64,000 bases of DNA from contig JAPPMU010000015.1 of assembly GCA_028873965.1 (NCBI GenBank), positions 138,468 through 202,467 on the forward strand. Direction: 5' to 3'. Source of the DNA: Chloroflexota bacterium (GTDB lineage: Bacteria; Chloroflexota; Dehalococcoidia; Lucifugimonadales; UBA3495). Shown one piece after another: positions 39,908 to 47,295 of this stretch (the first letter of the stretch is position 1; every line of letters starts with the position of its first letter). The notes under the pieces are model-generated. The model did no database searches and was not told where the DNA came from. It saw only the letters and a list, made by a program, of their open reading frames with translations. The translations under genes were made by a program, and so were the position numbers.

Positions 39908-40203
39908 CGCGGCACAAAAAAGCCCGTCCCATAGGGACGGACGATTGCCCGCGGTACCACCCTATTTGCCCTTGGCTCCCGGCAAGCGGGCGCTTCGGAC
40001 CTCTCTGGCAGGACACCATCATGTCCCGTCGCTTCTAACGGGCAACGAACCCGGCCTGAGCTTACTCCCCACCGTTTTCGGAGGGCGGATTTCAGCCGGC
40101 AGCTCCGGAGGGATTTTGGGCGGGACGATTGTGCCTGCTTTCACCGGACCAGGCTCGCTGCGACGTTCGTCGTCCGCTTACTCGTCTCCATCTCAGCTTT
40201 TCA
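39908..40203 (-). promoter_or_regulatory. T-box leader (tRNA-Ile sensing) of ilvB
   Basis: On the minus strand, the T-box sequence AGGGTGGTACCGCG (39950-39963) is followed by a terminator whose 7-bp arms, CCGTCCC and GGGACGG, lie at 39924-39940 with GCTTTTTT after. Upstream, an apical stem I segment (40133-40161: AGCGAGCC ... GGTGAAAGC) precedes a candidate specifier AUC at 40112-40114, just before CCTCCGGAGC. Uncharged tRNA-Ile would pair with AUC and with the T-box bulge and let transcription reach ilvB. The architecture is certain; the codon assignment is my reading. Confidence 0.9.
39915..39942 (-). terminator. T-box-controlled intrinsic terminator
   Basis: Arms CCGTCCC/GGGACGG with a short AT loop are followed by GCTTTTTT on the minus strand. 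It is mutually exclusive with the antiterminator formed by the T-box at 39950-39963. Confidence 0.85.
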
Positions 40204-40209
40204 GCAAAA

Positions 40210-40238
40210 ATGCTAACACGCTCTAATGGCACGGTCAA
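40210..40238 (-). promoter_or_regulatory. Promoter of the ilvB T-box transcript
   Basis: Minus strand TTGACC (40233-40238) and TAGCAT (40210-40215) are exactly 17 bp apart, placing the start near 40203, right before the T-box stem I. The -35 box is only about 15 bp from the end of the IS1-family element. Confidence 0.65.
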
Positions 40239-40260
40239 TGACAACCGGCGCTCGGTATTC

Positions 40261-40683
40261 TTAACGTGCGTTGATATTGGATTTTAGCCACCGTCGCCAG
40301 CACACCAACGCCAGGGAATACACCAGCATCTCGATACTCTTGGTGTACCCCTTGGTCCGCCGCATCAACCGCCGCAACTGGCCCCGCCACACCGAGTGCA
40401 GCCCTTCGTTCCAGTTCACCGCTCCGCCCTTGCCTACCACATGCCGGTCCGGCGGAAACCACCCCAGATACACCGCATAGGCGTCGCTCCGGTACAGCCC
40501 TGCCTCGGGTAATCGGGCGTACAGCCGCAAAAAGGGAACCTCGCTGCGGTCTCCCACCTCAAAGTCTACCCACCGACTGCCGTCGGCCTCCGCCACTACC
40601 GCCGTCCAGATCCACCACTCTTCACGCTTATCACCGCGCCGGGCTCCTCGGTAGGTCCACATCTCATCACAGGACACCACCAC
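40261..40683 (-). pseudogene. InsB-like catalytic part of IS1 transposase
   Basis: About 140 residues after a GTG. Carries the IS1 DDE-type residues: Asp in CDEMWTYRGARRG, Asp in YRSDAYAVYLG and Glu in NWNEGLHSVWRG, followed by the basic RRLMRRTKGYTKS tail. It is in the same reading frame as the InsA-like part but separated from it by a TAG at 40717-40719. A third frame (about 40596-40817) runs open across the junction, so two compensating frameshifts, or a programmed one, are possible. Confidence 0.75.
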
Positions 40684-40716
40684 GGCCGGCTGGCGGCCCG
40701 CCTGCCCCGCGCTACG

Positions 40717-41031
40717 CTACGCTCCGCACCGCGCTCTACCAAACGGCTCAGGGCTTGCCGCCCCTTTTTTGACCCAGCCCTGCACCGCCGGCACGCTGTA
40801 CCCCAACACCCGACCAATGCCGCTCAGAGTATTGCCCTCCAAATACAGCTCAATCCCTTGCTCCTTCACCGCCGCTCCCGGACGCCGATAGGCCCCCTCC
40901 GGCACGTAGCGCCGCCGGCAGTCCCCACAACTGTAAGCCTGCTTGCCATTGGAAAAACCGTCCTTGCGCATCCAGTTGGATCCGCAGTCAGGACACCGCA
41001 CGTCATGACGATAAACTCTCCTCCGGGACAT
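40717..41031 (-). CDS. InsA-like zinc-finger/HTH part of IS1 transposase
   Basis: 104 residues from the ATG at 41031 (GGGAGG eight bases upstream). Zinc finger CPDCGS ... YSCGDCRRRYVPEG (C pairs near 15-37), then an HTH segment LEGNTLSGIGRVLGYSVPAVQGWVKKG. InsA of IS1 binds the element's ends and represses transposition. A run of six A then four G (minus strand, 40761-40770) lies shortly before the stop, a slip-prone site as in IS1 frameshifting. The TAG stop lies inside the tandem pentamer GTAGC GTAGC. Confidence 0.75.
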   Translation of the reverse strand: MSRRRVYRHDVRCPDCGSNWMRKDGFSNGKQAYSCGDCRRRYVPEGAYRRPGAAVKEQGIELYLEGNTLSGIGRVLGYSVPAVQGWVKKGAASPEPFGRARCGA

Positions 41032-41130
41032 CAGCTCACCTCCCCAAGTCAGGCTGGGGTACAGCATAAATCTATTATCCGCTTATGTTAAGAACACCTG
41101 CTCGTGCGTGCCCGTTTCCGTCGAGGAACC

Positions 41131-41240
41131 GTCAGAAACAGGATTTTCAAGATTGAGGGATTATCAGGATTGGAGCCATTCCGCGATGGAGATCTCCCAA
41201 TCCTGTCCAATCATAAAATCCCGAAAATCCTGCTTCTGAC
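41131..41240. repeat. 110-bp long imperfect palindrome (GTCAG...CTGAC family)
   Basis: It starts GTCAGAAACAGGATTTTC and ends GAAAATCCTGCTTCTGAC, with inner arms GGATTATCAGGATTGG and CCAATCCTG. A related 124-bp copy stands at 59550-59673. It is AT-richer than its surroundings and begins 33 bp from the IS1 element; it ends 16 bp before the thioredoxin-like gene's stop. Confidence 0.7.
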
Positions 41241-41255
41241 AATTTGCGGAAACCA

Positions 41256-42191
41256 TCACAAGCCGCCGGCTTCCGCCAGTGCCGCTTCCAACTCCGTTAG
41301 TGTCGCAAATCCCTCGAACCGCTGCCGCACGATACCCTCACCGTCCAGCACAAACACCCAGGACTCGTTGGTCCAGCCGGGTATCTGGGTGAACCCCCAT
41401 TCGTCCGCTGCTGCCACTAATTCCGCCCGGCTCAGGTCCCCTTGTATCTCCGACGGGTTGTCGTACAGTTCCACGTGAACGTAGTTGGCGGCGTCCGGGT
41501 GTTCCGCCCTCAACTCCGACACCGTGTCAACCTGTGGGCCGCAGGTCGGGCTCGTGCAGAAGGCCGGCGTGGCAAATACGACCACCGACGGCTTGCCCGA
41601 TGCAACGGCCTCCGCTACCGAAACGCGGTACAGCTCGGCGTCCGGTTCGTATGAGGTGGTGAGGTCAACGATTTCCGCGGTGTTATCCAGCGTCTTGGTC
41701 TCGCTGGCCGGCGCCGCTTCTCCAACCGACGGTATGGGCGAATCTGCCCACACCGAAACGTCGATTACCGCCTCTCCAGAGACCTCACCGCCCACCGGCA
41801 TCACCGTCAGCCGATAGTCACCGGGCGTGGGAAATTCCACCGGCGCCGCGTAGGACCCCCGCACCCCATACGGCCAGGCATTGTAGTCTGCGGTAATTTC
41901 CGTCGGCCGTACCGACCCGTCGGCCGGCGCCACCGATATGTGCACTTGCGGCGCTTTGATCAGAGCCTTGCGGGTGTTCAGCAGAAACGCCACTCGTTGC
42001 GTGCCAACTTCCAACACCTTGGTCGCCAGGTGCGACTGTATTTCGCCGTCGCCCGGTTCAACCGTCTGCACCTGGATGGCCGGGGCTTCGGCCGTTTCTG
42101 CCGGCGGAGGCTCCGGCGCGGATCCGCCGCACGCGATCAGCGCCAATACACCCAGCACTACTGCAACCACCAGCGGGGCCGCGCGCATCAT
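41256..42191 (-). CDS. Thioredoxin-like lipoprotein
   Basis: 311 residues. Signal peptide with lipobox LIACG (Cys21), then a Pro/Glu-rich linker, a beta-sandwich (about 60-150: VAFLLNTRKALIKAPQVHISV) and a thioredoxin-like domain (about 185-305). The active-site Cys pair is CTSPTC, with four residues between, not CxxC, as seen in SCO/peroxiredoxin-like proteins. It has the cis-Pro region TQIPGWTNESWVFVLDGEG. It is a likely surface thiol-redox or metallochaperone protein, translated together with the upstream DipZ-like gene through an ATGA overlap. Confidence 0.8.
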   Translation of the reverse strand: MMRAAPLVVAVVLGVLALIACGGSAPEPPPAETAEAPAIQVQTVEPGDGEIQSHLATKVLEVGTQRVAFLLNTRKALIKAPQVHISVAPADGSVRPTEITADYNAWPYGVRGSYAAPVEFPTPGDYRLTVMPVGGEVSGEAVIDVSVWADSPIPSVGEAAPASETKTLDNTAEIVDLTTSYEPDAELYRVSVAEAVASGKPSVVVFATPAFCTSPTCGPQVDTVSELRAEHPDAANYVHVELYDNPSEIQGDLSRAELVAAADEWGFTQIPGWTNESWVFVLDGEGIVRQRFEGFATLTELEAALAEAGGL

Positions 42192-43558
42192 GGGCCCTCC
42201 GCATACACGCCGAAGGTGAAGGCGAACAGGCCGAAGTCGTCCGAGTTCGACCGCATCGTCAGGATCGACTGCGGCAGGTACTGCGGGTTATCGACGATGC
42301 CATACATCCTCGGCTCGTCAACCAGGATGTACGAGTAGCCGTTTTCATCCCACTGGATGTCCGCCCCGGCGTTCTCCTCGGTCAGCATCGCGCCATCCAC
42401 CGTAACCACCACTTCATAGGGCTCGCCCGAGTCCGAGGTGAGCACGGCGTTCACGCTCTTGGCCGCGTAGTTCAACGCCAGGTAATCCTCCAGCATCTCG
42501 GTTTTCCGCCCGTGCCGTATCCGTTCCGGTTCCACCGACCATATTCCCTGGAAATACAGCAGGTGCGGGTGCAGGTCCTGGGGCACTTGAACGTCGATTA
42601 TGCCGCTGCCGTCGTCGAGAATCGACTGGAAGTAGTCCTCGTACTGTGCCACGTATGGGTGACGGCCCGCTCGGGCCACCCCCACGTTCCGCTGCCATCC
42701 GGCGTACAGCTCGGGGGTCACCGGAGCGTTTCCGCTGGTCCGCGCCGACTGGAACGCCGCGTCCCGCACCTGGTCTTCCGGCAGGTCCTGCGGGTCATCC
42801 GACAGGTCGGCCCCGGCTTCCACCAGCGCGTTGCGTATCTTCTGCTCCGTCTCCCCGTATGCCCCTTCGCCAAAGTGCGAGTAGATCATCTCGCCGTGGC
42901 TGTTGAACAGATACTTGGCCGGCCAGTAACGGTTTTCAAAGTTCCGCCACGTGACCATGTTGTTGTCCTGCGCCACCGGCCACCCGATGTCGTGTGTCAT
43001 GAGCGCCTCGGAGACGTTCTCGTAATCCTTCTCAAACTCGAACTCCGGTGTGTGGATGCCCAGGATCACCAGTCCGTCGTCCTCATACTGGGACCACCAG
43101 TCCCGCAGGAACGGCAGCGTCCGGATGCAGTTCACGCAGGTGTAGGTCCAGAAGTCGACCAGCACCACGTTGCCCTCGCCAACCAGTTCCTGGATCGTCA
43201 GCTCCATGTCCGTGTTGAGCCACGCGTCGATGCCCTCCACGTTGGGAATGTCTTTTGCGATAGGCCGCGGTTTCGCTTCTCCCGCCGGCGTGGACGTGGG
43301 GGCGCTCGTGGCCGGCAGCTCCCCGGTGGGCAACGTTACCACCGGGGTAGATTCGACCGGCGCCGCGGGTGCGGATGTGGGCTCCGCAGTGGCCGCCGAG
43401 ACTGCGGACGCCGGCGCGGCGGTGGCATTCGTGGTCGGCGGCGCCGGCGCCTCGGATTGCTCCGTCGGCGCCGCGCTCTGCCCGCAGGCGGCCAGAGCCA
43501 ACGCGAAACCGGCTGCCAGCAGCATCCCGCTCACGGCTTTCAGGGTTGAACGAGTCAT
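42188..43558 (-). CDS. DipZ-like redoxin lipoprotein
   Basis: 456 residues from the ATG at 43558; the frame to 43726 has no better start. Lipobox LAACG (Cys near 24), then a long Ala/Pro/Thr/Ser linker to about 115, a TlpA/ResA-type redoxin with CVNC active site (FWTYTCVNCIRTLPFL), and a C-terminal beta domain (about 300-456) like that of mycobacterial DipZ (TPELYAGW, LYFQGIWSVEPERI). DipZ-type proteins move electrons to periplasmic thiols; here the membrane domain is missing and replaced by a lipid anchor. It is followed by the thioredoxin-like lipoprotein. Confidence 0.85.
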   Translation of the reverse strand: MTRSTLKAVSGMLLAAGFALALAACGQSAAPTEQSEAPAPPTTNATAAPASAVSAATAEPTSAPAAPVESTPVVTLPTGELPATSAPTSTPAGEAKPRPIAKDIPNVEGIDAWLNTDMELTIQELVGEGNVVLVDFWTYTCVNCIRTLPFLRDWWSQYEDDGLVILGIHTPEFEFEKDYENVSEALMTHDIGWPVAQDNNMVTWRNFENRYWPAKYLFNSHGEMIYSHFGEGAYGETEQKIRNALVEAGADLSDDPQDLPEDQVRDAAFQSARTSGNAPVTPELYAGWQRNVGVARAGRHPYVAQYEDYFQSILDDGSGIIDVQVPQDLHPHLLYFQGIWSVEPERIRHGRKTEMLEDYLALNYAAKSVNAVLTSDSGEPYEVVVTVDGAMLTEENAGADIQWDENGYSYILVDEPRMYGIVDNPQYLPQSILTMRSNSDDFGLFAFTFGVYAEGP

Positions 43559-43781
43559 CACATCTCTCTCTTTGTAAGTGCGTGGGTGGGTGAGTATAAC
43601 CGTTGACGGTCCGGTGTATGCGGCGTCCGCAGCCTTCGCGCCCGATTGAGCCGGACCCTTCGCTGCCCGCTCCATGAACACGCGCCGCGACCAACCTGCG
43701 GCGTTCATCAGTGTGGAGCAGACCAACTCACTGCGCTTGCATCAATCCGGGTGGAGATCGTGCTCTGGGGATTCAATGTTG

Positions 43782-43838
43782 TGATACTATACGGCTGTCA
43801 GTACCCGGCGGATTGAATCCGCCGTCAGGAGGAATTTT
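43782..43838 (+). promoter_or_regulatory. Extended -10 promoter and 5'-UTR hairpin
   Basis: TGATACTAT (43782-43790) fits an extended -10 (TGn plus TACTAT). The transcript would carry a perfect small palindrome, GGCGGATTGAATCCGCC (about 43808-43824), right before the Shine-Dalgarno AGGAGGAA and the ATG at 43841. The hairpin could influence ribosome access. The rest of 43559-43781 holds nothing clear. Confidence 0.35.
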
Positions 43839-43840
43839 TC

Positions 43841-44305
43841 ATGGCAACGATGATCGATGGCGAGTCCTATCTGGGCCGCGTGATGGTTCGCCCGCTGAGC
43901 AAGTCCGGCGACGTCACGATGTATCTCTGGCCGCTCCGCTGCCTCAAGGCCAAGTTCGGCGGCCCCACCTTTGGCGTGGACGTCCAGGGCGTTGAAATCA
44001 TCCGGTTCGACCCCCACGGCGCTCGCGGCCACTGGCACAAGGGCGGCTATGACAAACTCGGCGCCGGCGGATCCCACGTCGACTACCCCGAGGAAATGCG
44101 CGACAGCGGCGCCCAGCTCGAATTTTCCCTGGAACAACTCCGGGAGCAGACCGCCGCTTACCTGTCCGAGGCCGGGTATCCCGAGGCCGCGGCAAACCTG
44201 GACACCGAGATGGTCAACGCCGCCGCCGATGCCATCAAGGCGCACCTGGCAGCCGAGGGCGACCTGATCCCCGACGCCATCTCCAAGGACCTCATCGCCG
44301 CCTGA
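43841..44305 (+). CDS. Conserved hypothetical protein, no family assigned
   Basis: 154 residues with a strong Shine-Dalgarno (AGGAGG, seven bases). The first half is beta-rich, with a striking FDPHGARGHWHKGGYDKLGAGGSH stretch: His, Asp and Gly that could bind a metal or nucleotide. The second half is helical (LEQLREQTAAYLSEAG, AAADAIKAHLAAEG). No membrane segment. I do not recognise the family. It stands alone between two terminators, with its own promoter. Confidence 0.7.
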   Translation: MATMIDGESYLGRVMVRPLSKSGDVTMYLWPLRCLKAKFGGPTFGVDVQGVEIIRFDPHGARGHWHKGGYDKLGAGGSHVDYPEEMRDSGAQLEFSLEQLREQTAAYLSEAGYPEAAANLDTEMVNAAADAIKAHLAAEGDLIPDAISKDLIAA

Positions 44306-44337
44306 TCTCGGTCGCGCCGACGGTCCCCGAAAAATCT

Positions 44338-44372
44338 GGGGCGGGTCAGCGACCCGCCCCGTTTTCGTTTTC
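44338..44372. terminator. Bidirectional intrinsic terminator
   Basis: Ten-base arms GGGGCGGGTC (44338-44347) and GACCCGCCCC (44351-44360) have GTTTTCGTTTTC on the plus side and AGATTTTT on the minus side. It can stop the hypothetical gene at 43841 and argB coming from the right. Confidence 0.85.
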
Positions 44373-44387
44373 TTGCCCGATCACTCT

Positions 44388-45191
44388 TTAAGGCGTGATC
44401 CTGGTGCCCACGGGTCTCCCGTTCACGCAGTTCATCACCGCGCCCGGTTCCCGACCGTCCACGATGTGAGCCACCGGCACCGCCGCGTCCGCCAGGGCAT
44501 CCAGGCACGCCGCCAGCTTGGGCAGCATACCGCCCCGGGCCACGCCCGATGCCCGCAGTTGCTCCGCTCCCCGTGCGTCCAGTCGCGGAATGACCCGTCC
44601 GCCGTTGTCCATCACGCCGGCCACGTCGGTCAGGAAGATGATCCGTTCCGCCCGCAGCGCGTGCGCCAGTGCCCCGGCCGCCGTGTCTCCGTTCACGTTC
44701 AGCGGCTGACCGGCGTGCTCGCTGTCCTTGCTGACGTCCACCGCTATCGGCGACACCATCGGGATGAACCCGGCCGACACAATCGCCCGCACCGGCTCCG
44801 GATCAACTGCCGTAACCTCTCCCACGTAACCTAGATCGGGGTTGGCCACGTGCGCCTGCAGCAAGTTGCCGTCCATCCCGCTGATCCCGATGGTGGGCGC
44901 GCCCAACTGCTGCATCTGCGCCGTGAGTTCCTTGTTCACCAGCCCGCCCAGTACCGCCACCACGATCTCCAGCGACGGCCCATCGGTCACCCGTAACCCG
45001 TTGACGAAGTTGGGAGCGAGGTTCTGCCGCTGCATCCACTCGCTGATTACGTTCCCGCCCCCGTGAACGATCACCACCGGCTTGCCCGAGGCGTGCAACG
45101 CCACCAGGTCCTGCAACGAGGTGTCGTTGCCGCCCAGGGTGCTGCCCCCGATCTTGACCACAATGGGCGGTGCGAAAATTGACTCTGTCAT
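44388..45191 (-). CDS. argB: Acetylglutamate kinase
   Basis: 267 residues from the ATG at 45191. It phosphorylates N-acetylglutamate in arginine synthesis. Family marks are VVKIGGSTLGG (12-22), VIVHGGGNVIS (42-52), GISGMDGNLL, NVNGDTAAGALAHAL near 168-182, FLTDVAGVMD near 195, and GGMLPKLAACLDAL. It resembles the short, LysZ/ArgB-like kinases of thermophiles and Chloroflexota rather than the E. coli form. It lies 29 bp after a DUF2442 gene and has no visible Shine-Dalgarno. argJ is 0.8 kb upstream in the same direction. Confidence 0.93.
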   Translation of the reverse strand: MTESIFAPPIVVKIGGSTLGGNDTSLQDLVALHASGKPVVIVHGGGNVISEWMQRQNLAPNFVNGLRVTDGPSLEIVVAVLGGLVNKELTAQMQQLGAPTIGISGMDGNLLQAHVANPDLGYVGEVTAVDPEPVRAIVSAGFIPMVSPIAVDVSKDSEHAGQPLNVNGDTAAGALAHALRAERIIFLTDVAGVMDNGGRVIPRLDARGAEQLRASGVARGGMLPKLAACLDALADAAVPVAHIVDGREPGAVMNCVNGRPVGTRITP

Positions 45192-45220
45192 AGGAACGTC
45201 AGGTGGTATTCGGGCAAAGG

Positions 45221-45538
45221 TCAAGGTGCCGCTTCGGCACGCTGCCGGGACGTCCGCCACCGAGCTAAAGATTTCTCACTCTCACCGGAGCGGCGGCCGT
45301 CCAACAATCCGGCGATGCTGATATCCTCATCGATTTCGTCCCACCGTATGCCAATTCCACCCCCGATCAAACTCCAGTGAGCACGCTCCTCAGCCGTGGA
45401 TTCGTACAACCTCGGATACCAGTCGAGCGGGACGCTGACAATCATTCCATTGTCCAGTGTCACTGTCAGCAATGCGCCGGAAGCGTTGACCTCCACTGCT
45501 CGAATTGTCTGACCGTCAACCCTCGGGGAAGAACTCAT
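45221..45538 (-). CDS. DUF2442 domain protein
   Basis: 105 residues. The DUF2442 pattern is plain: RAVEVNASGALLTVTLDNGMIVSVPLDWYPRL, then WSLIGGGIGIRWDEIDEDISIAGLL. These small proteins usually follow a DUF4160 gene and are suspected of belonging to toxin-antitoxin-like pairs. Here the start lies inside the 3' end of the broken DUF4160 gene. The Arg/Glu-rich tail after residue 80 is extra. The interrupted partner suggests it may now be orphaned. Confidence 0.82.
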   Translation of the reverse strand: MSSSPRVDGQTIRAVEVNASGALLTVTLDNGMIVSVPLDWYPRLYESTAEERAHWSLIGGGIGIRWDEIDEDISIAGLLDGRRSGESEKSLARWRTSRQRAEAAP

Positions 45539-45922
45539 CCCATCTCTCCAAAAATAAAGCCGCTGTTCTTCAATAATCCTCAGAATGTCATAGGACTTAC
45601 GCAGTTGGGAGACTTTACACCCGTCATTCCCGCGAAAGCGGGAATCCAGTGGCCGAAATCGTTAACAGTGTTCCAGATTCGTTCACTGTGAAGCCTATGG
45701 ATTCCTGCTTGCGCAGGAATGACGGGTTTGTAATTTCAAGTGCGTAACTCCTATGTCATTGATGTCTCTTTGGCTCAATCCCCCGGTCCGGGCAATTCCC
45801 ACCGGGTCCAGCCAAAATTTAGCTTCTCGGTCGTCGCGCTCAACGTGCACGTGTGGGGGTTGTCCCCGATCTCCCGAAAAAAAGAAAAAGCGATACGGGC
45901 CGCGGCACAGGACGTTCGGCAT
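45516..45922 (-). pseudogene. DUF4160 gene split by the 167-bp element
   Basis: The 5' part (ATG at 45922) reads PNVLCRGPYRFFFFSGD ... PPHVHVERDDREAKFWL ... GGLSQRDIND, a typical DUF4160 protein, then runs into the mobile element at 45755. Beyond the element (from 45586) the frame resumes as ILRIIEEQRLYF, and after one missing base in the A5 run 45550-45554 continues LERWDEFFPEG to a stop at 45516-45518. Removing the element and one TSD copy restores DINDILRIIEE exactly. So the gene was broken by insertion and then took a frameshift. Confidence 0.85.
45589..45755. mobile_element. 167-bp MITE-like element, copy 2
   Basis: Identical in all 167 bases to the reverse complement of 37674-37840. 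It inserted inside the DUF4160 gene, flanked on both sides by ATGTCAT (7 bp). Perfect identity and a readable target gene point to recent movement. With copy 1 it forms an inverted pair 7.7 kb apart. Confidence 0.88.
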
Positions 45923-45975
45923 CGCGCCCTACCCAAATCGTGGTCAGCAACACAGGGTGCTCCTTCCCAACAATC

Positions 45976-47202
45976 TCAGGTCGTGTACGCGCTGTTGATG
46001 ATGACGTACTGCTCGGTGAGGTCGCAGCCGTAGGCCGTCGCCTCCCCGTCCGCCAGGTTCAGGCTCACTCGGAAGTCCACTTGCTCGCCGGACATCAGCG
46101 CCACCACGGCGTCCCGGTGGAAGGGCACCGGCGTTCCCGCCTCCATGATGCAAACCCCGTTGACGAACAGGTCAACCTTTTCTTCAACCGCCTCGGCTCC
46201 GCTGCGGCCCAGGGCCATCATCAGCCGGCCCCAGTTCGGGTCCGCGCCGTACACCGCCGACTTCACCAATGGACTTCCCGCGATGGTCAGGGCGGCCTTC
46301 CGCGCGTCTATGGCATCCCTGGCCCCGTCCACCCGCACGGTCAGCAGCCGCGTCGCCCCTTCGCCGTCCCGCGCCAGCATCCGGGTCAGGTTGGAGCACA
46401 CCTGGTGCAGCGCGCTCGTGAATGCTTCGGCGTCGGGCGACCGGTCATCGATCACCGGGTTGCCCGCCCGCCCGTTGGCGAAAGCCAGGAAGGTGTCGTT
46501 GGTGCTGCTGTCCCCGTCCACGGTGAGCATGTTGTAGGTCTCGTCCGCAACCGCCTTCACTGTCATCTGCAGGAACCCGGGGTCCACCGCAGCGTCCGTC
46601 GCCGCGAAGGACAGCATGGTCGCCATGTTGGGGTTGATCATCCCCGACCCTTTGGCCACGCCGCCGATGGTAATCGTTTGCCCCGTGGACGCAGTGAAGG
46701 ACACCGCGGTTTCCTTGGGATGGGTATCCGTGGTCATCATTGCCCGCGCTAACTCGGGTCCGCCGGCGTCGTCCAGCGCAATCTCTGTAACGCCCGACCG
46801 GATCAGCGACATGGGCAGCTCGACCCCGATCACGCCGGTGCTGCACACCAGCACGTCCTCGGCGGCGAGGCCCAGCTTGTCGGCGGCCAGGCGCGTCATC
46901 TCCTCGGCGTCCTTGTAACCCTGCGCGCCGACGCAGGTGTTAGCGATCCCCGCGTTGACGATCAACGCCCGGGCTTGGCCGCGCGCCACTCGTTCCCGGT
47001 CCAGGTCCACCGTCGCCGACCGTATGGCCGAGGTCGTGAACACCCCGCCAATTGAGCACGGGCTATCCGAAACCAGCATGGCCAGATCCAGCTTGTCCTC
47101 CCCTCGCGTCTTCAGGCCGATGAAAACGCCACCGGCAGAGAACCCCTGCGGCGACGTGATGGTACCGTTCGAAATAGCGGTGATATCTGCGCTGGCGGGC
47201 AT
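45976..47202 (-). CDS. argJ: Bifunctional ornithine acetyltransferase/N-acetylglutamate synthase
   Basis: 408 residues from the ATG at 47202 (AGGAG ten bases upstream). ArgJ self-cleaves before a Thr that becomes the nucleophile: Thr195 in GMINPNMATMLSF. Other marks are NAGIANTCVGAQG, STGVIGVELPM, GDSSTNDTF and the C-terminus EATAYGCDLTEQYVIINSAYTT. It transfers acetyl from N-acetylornithine to glutamate in the arginine cycle. It is separated from argB by DUF4160/DUF2442 and the mobile element, so an older argJ-argB operon may have been invaded. Confidence 0.95.
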   Translation of the reverse strand: MPASADITAISNGTITSPQGFSAGGVFIGLKTRGEDKLDLAMLVSDSPCSIGGVFTTSAIRSATVDLDRERVARGQARALIVNAGIANTCVGAQGYKDAEEMTRLAADKLGLAAEDVLVCSTGVIGVELPMSLIRSGVTEIALDDAGGPELARAMMTTDTHPKETAVSFTASTGQTITIGGVAKGSGMINPNMATMLSFAATDAAVDPGFLQMTVKAVADETYNMLTVDGDSSTNDTFLAFANGRAGNPVIDDRSPDAEAFTSALHQVCSNLTRMLARDGEGATRLLTVRVDGARDAIDARKAALTIAGSPLVKSAVYGADPNWGRLMMALGRSGAEAVEEKVDLFVNGVCIMEAGTPVPFHRDAVVALMSGEQVDFRVSLNLADGEATAYGCDLTEQYVIINSAYTT

Positions 47203-47295
47203 CGTAAAGCGCTCCTGCGGGCCGACAACATGCGGCAAAAATGCCGCATAAATATACCATACGCAGACAGCAATATTGCCCCGGGTGGCCGGTAT

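Larger units (their letters stand above)
40254..41098 (-). mobile_element. IS1-family insertion sequence, probably defective
   Basis: 845 bp. Imperfect terminal inverted repeats start GGTATTCTTAACGT (40254 onward) and, from 41098 inward, GGTGTTCTTAACAT; GGT ends are usual for IS1. It carries an InsA-like zinc-finger frame and an InsB-like DDE catalytic frame. No convincing target duplication is seen next to these ends. It sits just upstream of the ilvB promoter. Confidence 0.8.

Noticed and set aside
38102..39934. 610-codon plus-strand frame across ilvB
   Set aside because: His/Arg/Pro-rich shadow; ilvB is complete with its T-box leader on the minus strand.
40254..41098. Target-site duplication of the IS1 element
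   Set aside because: The 8-9 bp next to the two ends (…CCGGCGCTC and TGCTCGTGC…) do not match, so no duplication is claimed.
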